Assembly (NCBI GenBank): GCA_021785235.1
Contig: JAJYGB010000295.1
Coordinates: 1-6,022, forward strand
Direction: 5' to 3'
DNA length: 6,022 bases
DNA from: Bacteroidota bacterium
Lineage (GTDB): Bacteria; Bacteroidota; Kryptoniia; Kryptoniales; JAKASW01
The translations under genes were made by a program, and so were the position numbers. The notes beneath the pieces were generated by a model that made no database searches, was not told the DNA's origin, and saw nothing but the letters and a program-made list of their open reading frames with translations. Positions 4,713 through 6,022 of this stretch are shown here, one piece after another (the stretch's first letter is position 1; each line of letters opens with the position of its first letter).

Positions 4713-6022
4713 CGGTCGTCCCTTTTGCAAAGTAGTCCTTTATGTTTCGCGCGGACTTCATGCCTACCAACGCGGCGAGCTGTTCGAGTGAAGCGTCCCG
4801 GACACCTTTGACCGAACCGAACTCACGGAGGAGTTTTGTCGCCTTCGTTGCGCCCACTCCGTCGATGTCGGTAAGCTGTGTCGAGATAACTCTCTTCTCG
4901 CGCAGCGAACGGTGGAACGTTATCGCGAACCTGTGCGCCTCATCGCGAATGTGCTGAAGGAGTTTCAGTGCCGACGATGTGCGGGGTAGAAGAATGGATT
5001 CGCTCTCACCGGGCACGAAGACTTCCTCAAGTTTCTTCGCCAGCCCGACGATCGGCTGATTCGGAAGATTGATGGTCCGCAGCGTTTCAACCGCAGCCGA
5101 CAGCTGTCCTTTGCCGCCATCCACCACAACCAGGTCGGGAAGCTGACCGCCCTCGCTGATCACCCTCGAGTACCTGCGCCCTAAGACTTCCTCCATGCTG
5201 GCAAAGTCGTCCGCGCCGACGACGGATTTAATCTTGAATTTCCTGTAGTCGCTCTTGCGCGGCTTCCCGTCGACAAAAACTACCATCGATGCGACTGGAT
5301 CGCTTCCCTGGATGTTCGAATTGTCGAAACATTCGATGCGTCTCGGCAGGCCGGGAAGATGAAGGTCGCGCTGCAGCGCCTGCAGCGTGTGAGGAACAGT
5401 CTCCTTCGCCTTCTCCTTCTGCACTTTCAGCTCGTCGAGCATGAACTTCGCATTGGCCCGACACATCTTGATTAGCTTCAGGTCCTCGCCCTCGGACGGT
5501 ATCACTATCTTAACATCGCCCTTCCGTTTCGACTCCAGCAGCTTTTCCACGAACTCCATGTCTGCCGGCTCGGCCGAAAGGAACAGCTCCGGCGGGACGT
5601 AATCGGCATTGATGTAATACCTCTCGATGAGCGTCCCGATCATCTCCGGCTCCGACCGTTCCGAAACGTTGGAAAGATAGAAGTGCTGCTTGCCGATAAG
5701 TTTCCCGTCGCGCACCTTGAATATCACGCCGCAGCCGTCGTCGTCTTCACTGACGGCGGCTATTATGTCGCGTTCGATGAGCTCGAACGAAACCATCTTC
5801 TGTTTTTCGGTGTATACCTTGACCGCCTCGATCTTCTTCTTCATCTCTCCCGCTTTTTCGTACTCAAGCCGTTCGGAGTGTATGTTCATCTCTTCGCTGA
5901 GCTGCGCGATGAGGTCGTGAGTCTTACCCTGGAGAAGTCTTTCCACCTGCGAGATCATCTCGTTGTAATCCCCGAGCGACACGATCCCCTCGCATGGGCC
6001 GCCGCACTTCCCAATGTGGTAA
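4702..6022 (-). CDS. uvrC: Excinuclease ABC subunit C (UvrC), N-terminus beyond right edge
   Basis: UvrC is the nuclease that cuts on both sides of DNA damage in UvrABC nucleotide excision repair. About 439 of the usual ~600 residues are visible; the GIY-YIG domain is outside the window. The reading enters as YHIGKCGGPCEGI, the conserved C-x-x-P-C segment after GIY-YIG. The UvrB-binding UVR helix pair follows (SERLEYEKAGEMKKKIE). The RNase H-like endonuclease domain has its acidic/His set: Asp in IECFDNSNIQG (233 of the visible fragment), Asp in GADDFASM (272), Asp in VVVDGGKGQ (301) and His in RDEAHRFA (363). It ends with tandem helix-hairpin-helix (DIDGVGATKATKLL, then LVGMKSARNI) and TAA at 4702-4704. 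A GTG at 5980-5982 is internal, not the start. The stop overlaps the SCO1-family start by 11 bases. Confidence 0.97.
   Translation of the reverse strand, partial: YHIGKCGGPCEGIVSLGDYNEMISQVERLLQGKTHDLIAQLSEEMNIHSERLEYEKAGEMKKKIEAVKVYTEKQKMVSFELIERDIIAAVSEDDDGCGVIFKVRDGKLIGKQHFYLSNVSERSEPEMIGTLIERYYINADYVPPELFLSAEPADMEFVEKLLESKRKGDVKIVIPSEGEDLKLIKMCRANAKFMLDELKVQKEKAKETVPHTLQALQRDLHLPGLPRRIECFDNSNIQGSDPVASMVVFVDGKPRKSDYRKFKIKSVVGADDFASMEEVLGRRYSRVISEGGQLPDLVVVDGGKGQLSAAVETLRTINLPNQPIVGLAKKLEEVFVPGESESILLPRTSSALKLLQHIRDEAHRFAITFHRSLREKRVISTQLTDIDGVGATKATKLLREFGSVKGVRDASLEQLAALVGMKSARNIKDYFAKGTTDAA
4719..4724 (-). promoter_or_regulatory. Ribosome binding site of the SCO1-family gene, inside uvrC
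   Basis: AAGGGA on the minus strand, six bases before ATG 4710-4712 and within the last codons of uvrC. It favours this ATG over the TTG at 4728-4730 and suggests translational coupling. Confidence 0.6.

Noticed and set aside
5980..5982. GTG as the start of uvrC
   Set aside because: The frame stays open to the right edge and encodes the conserved C-x-x-P-C segment upstream of this codon, so the gene is cut by the window edge rather than starting here.

Overview
The window looks like metagenomic or draft-assembly DNA. Positions from about 545 to the right end, all read on the minus strand, belong to one bacterium. It is probably from the Bacteroidota/Ignavibacteriota (FCB) side of the tree. 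I infer this from the form of the glucose/galactose/fucose-type MFS gene, the sugar-porter subtype, and the pairing of a SCO1 lipoprotein with a PCu(A)C chaperone. No rRNA or tRNA is present to confirm it.

In transcription order (right to left) the minus strand reads as follows. First is the C-terminal three quarters of the excinuclease subunit UvrC, which runs off the right edge. Next is a SCO1/SenC copper lipoprotein whose start overlaps the uvrC stop, then a PCu(A)C copper chaperone one base further on, then a small two-helix membrane protein. After a 94-base gap with a plausible promoter comes a sugar block: a XylE/GLUT-like sugar porter, a secreted SGNH/GDSL esterase 15 bases downstream, and, after 122 bases, the first ~105 residues of a FucP/GluP-type sugar:H+ symporter. 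The two copper genes would load the CuA site of cytochrome oxidase. The sugar block would deacylate or otherwise process carbohydrates outside the cytoplasm and import the released sugars.

The first ~545 bases do not fit the rest. They hold the end of a HicA-like toxin on the plus strand and, convergent with it, the C-terminal half of an alpha/beta-hydrolase (phospholipase/carboxylesterase family) on the minus strand. By hand count, positions 181-480 are 68% GC against 54% for 601-840. The symporter and the esterase both break inside the same ~24 bases (522-545), which read correctly in both genes in different frames. This is best explained as a chimeric join, most likely an assembly artefact at a shared short word.

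The most unusual structure within the main genome is an 84-base, 7-base-phased degenerate repeat (4590-4673). It encodes the N-terminal extension and most of the hydrophobic signal core of the SCO1 lipoprotein. I see no CRISPR array, insertion sequence, tRNA or rRNA, and no convincing novel multi-gene system.
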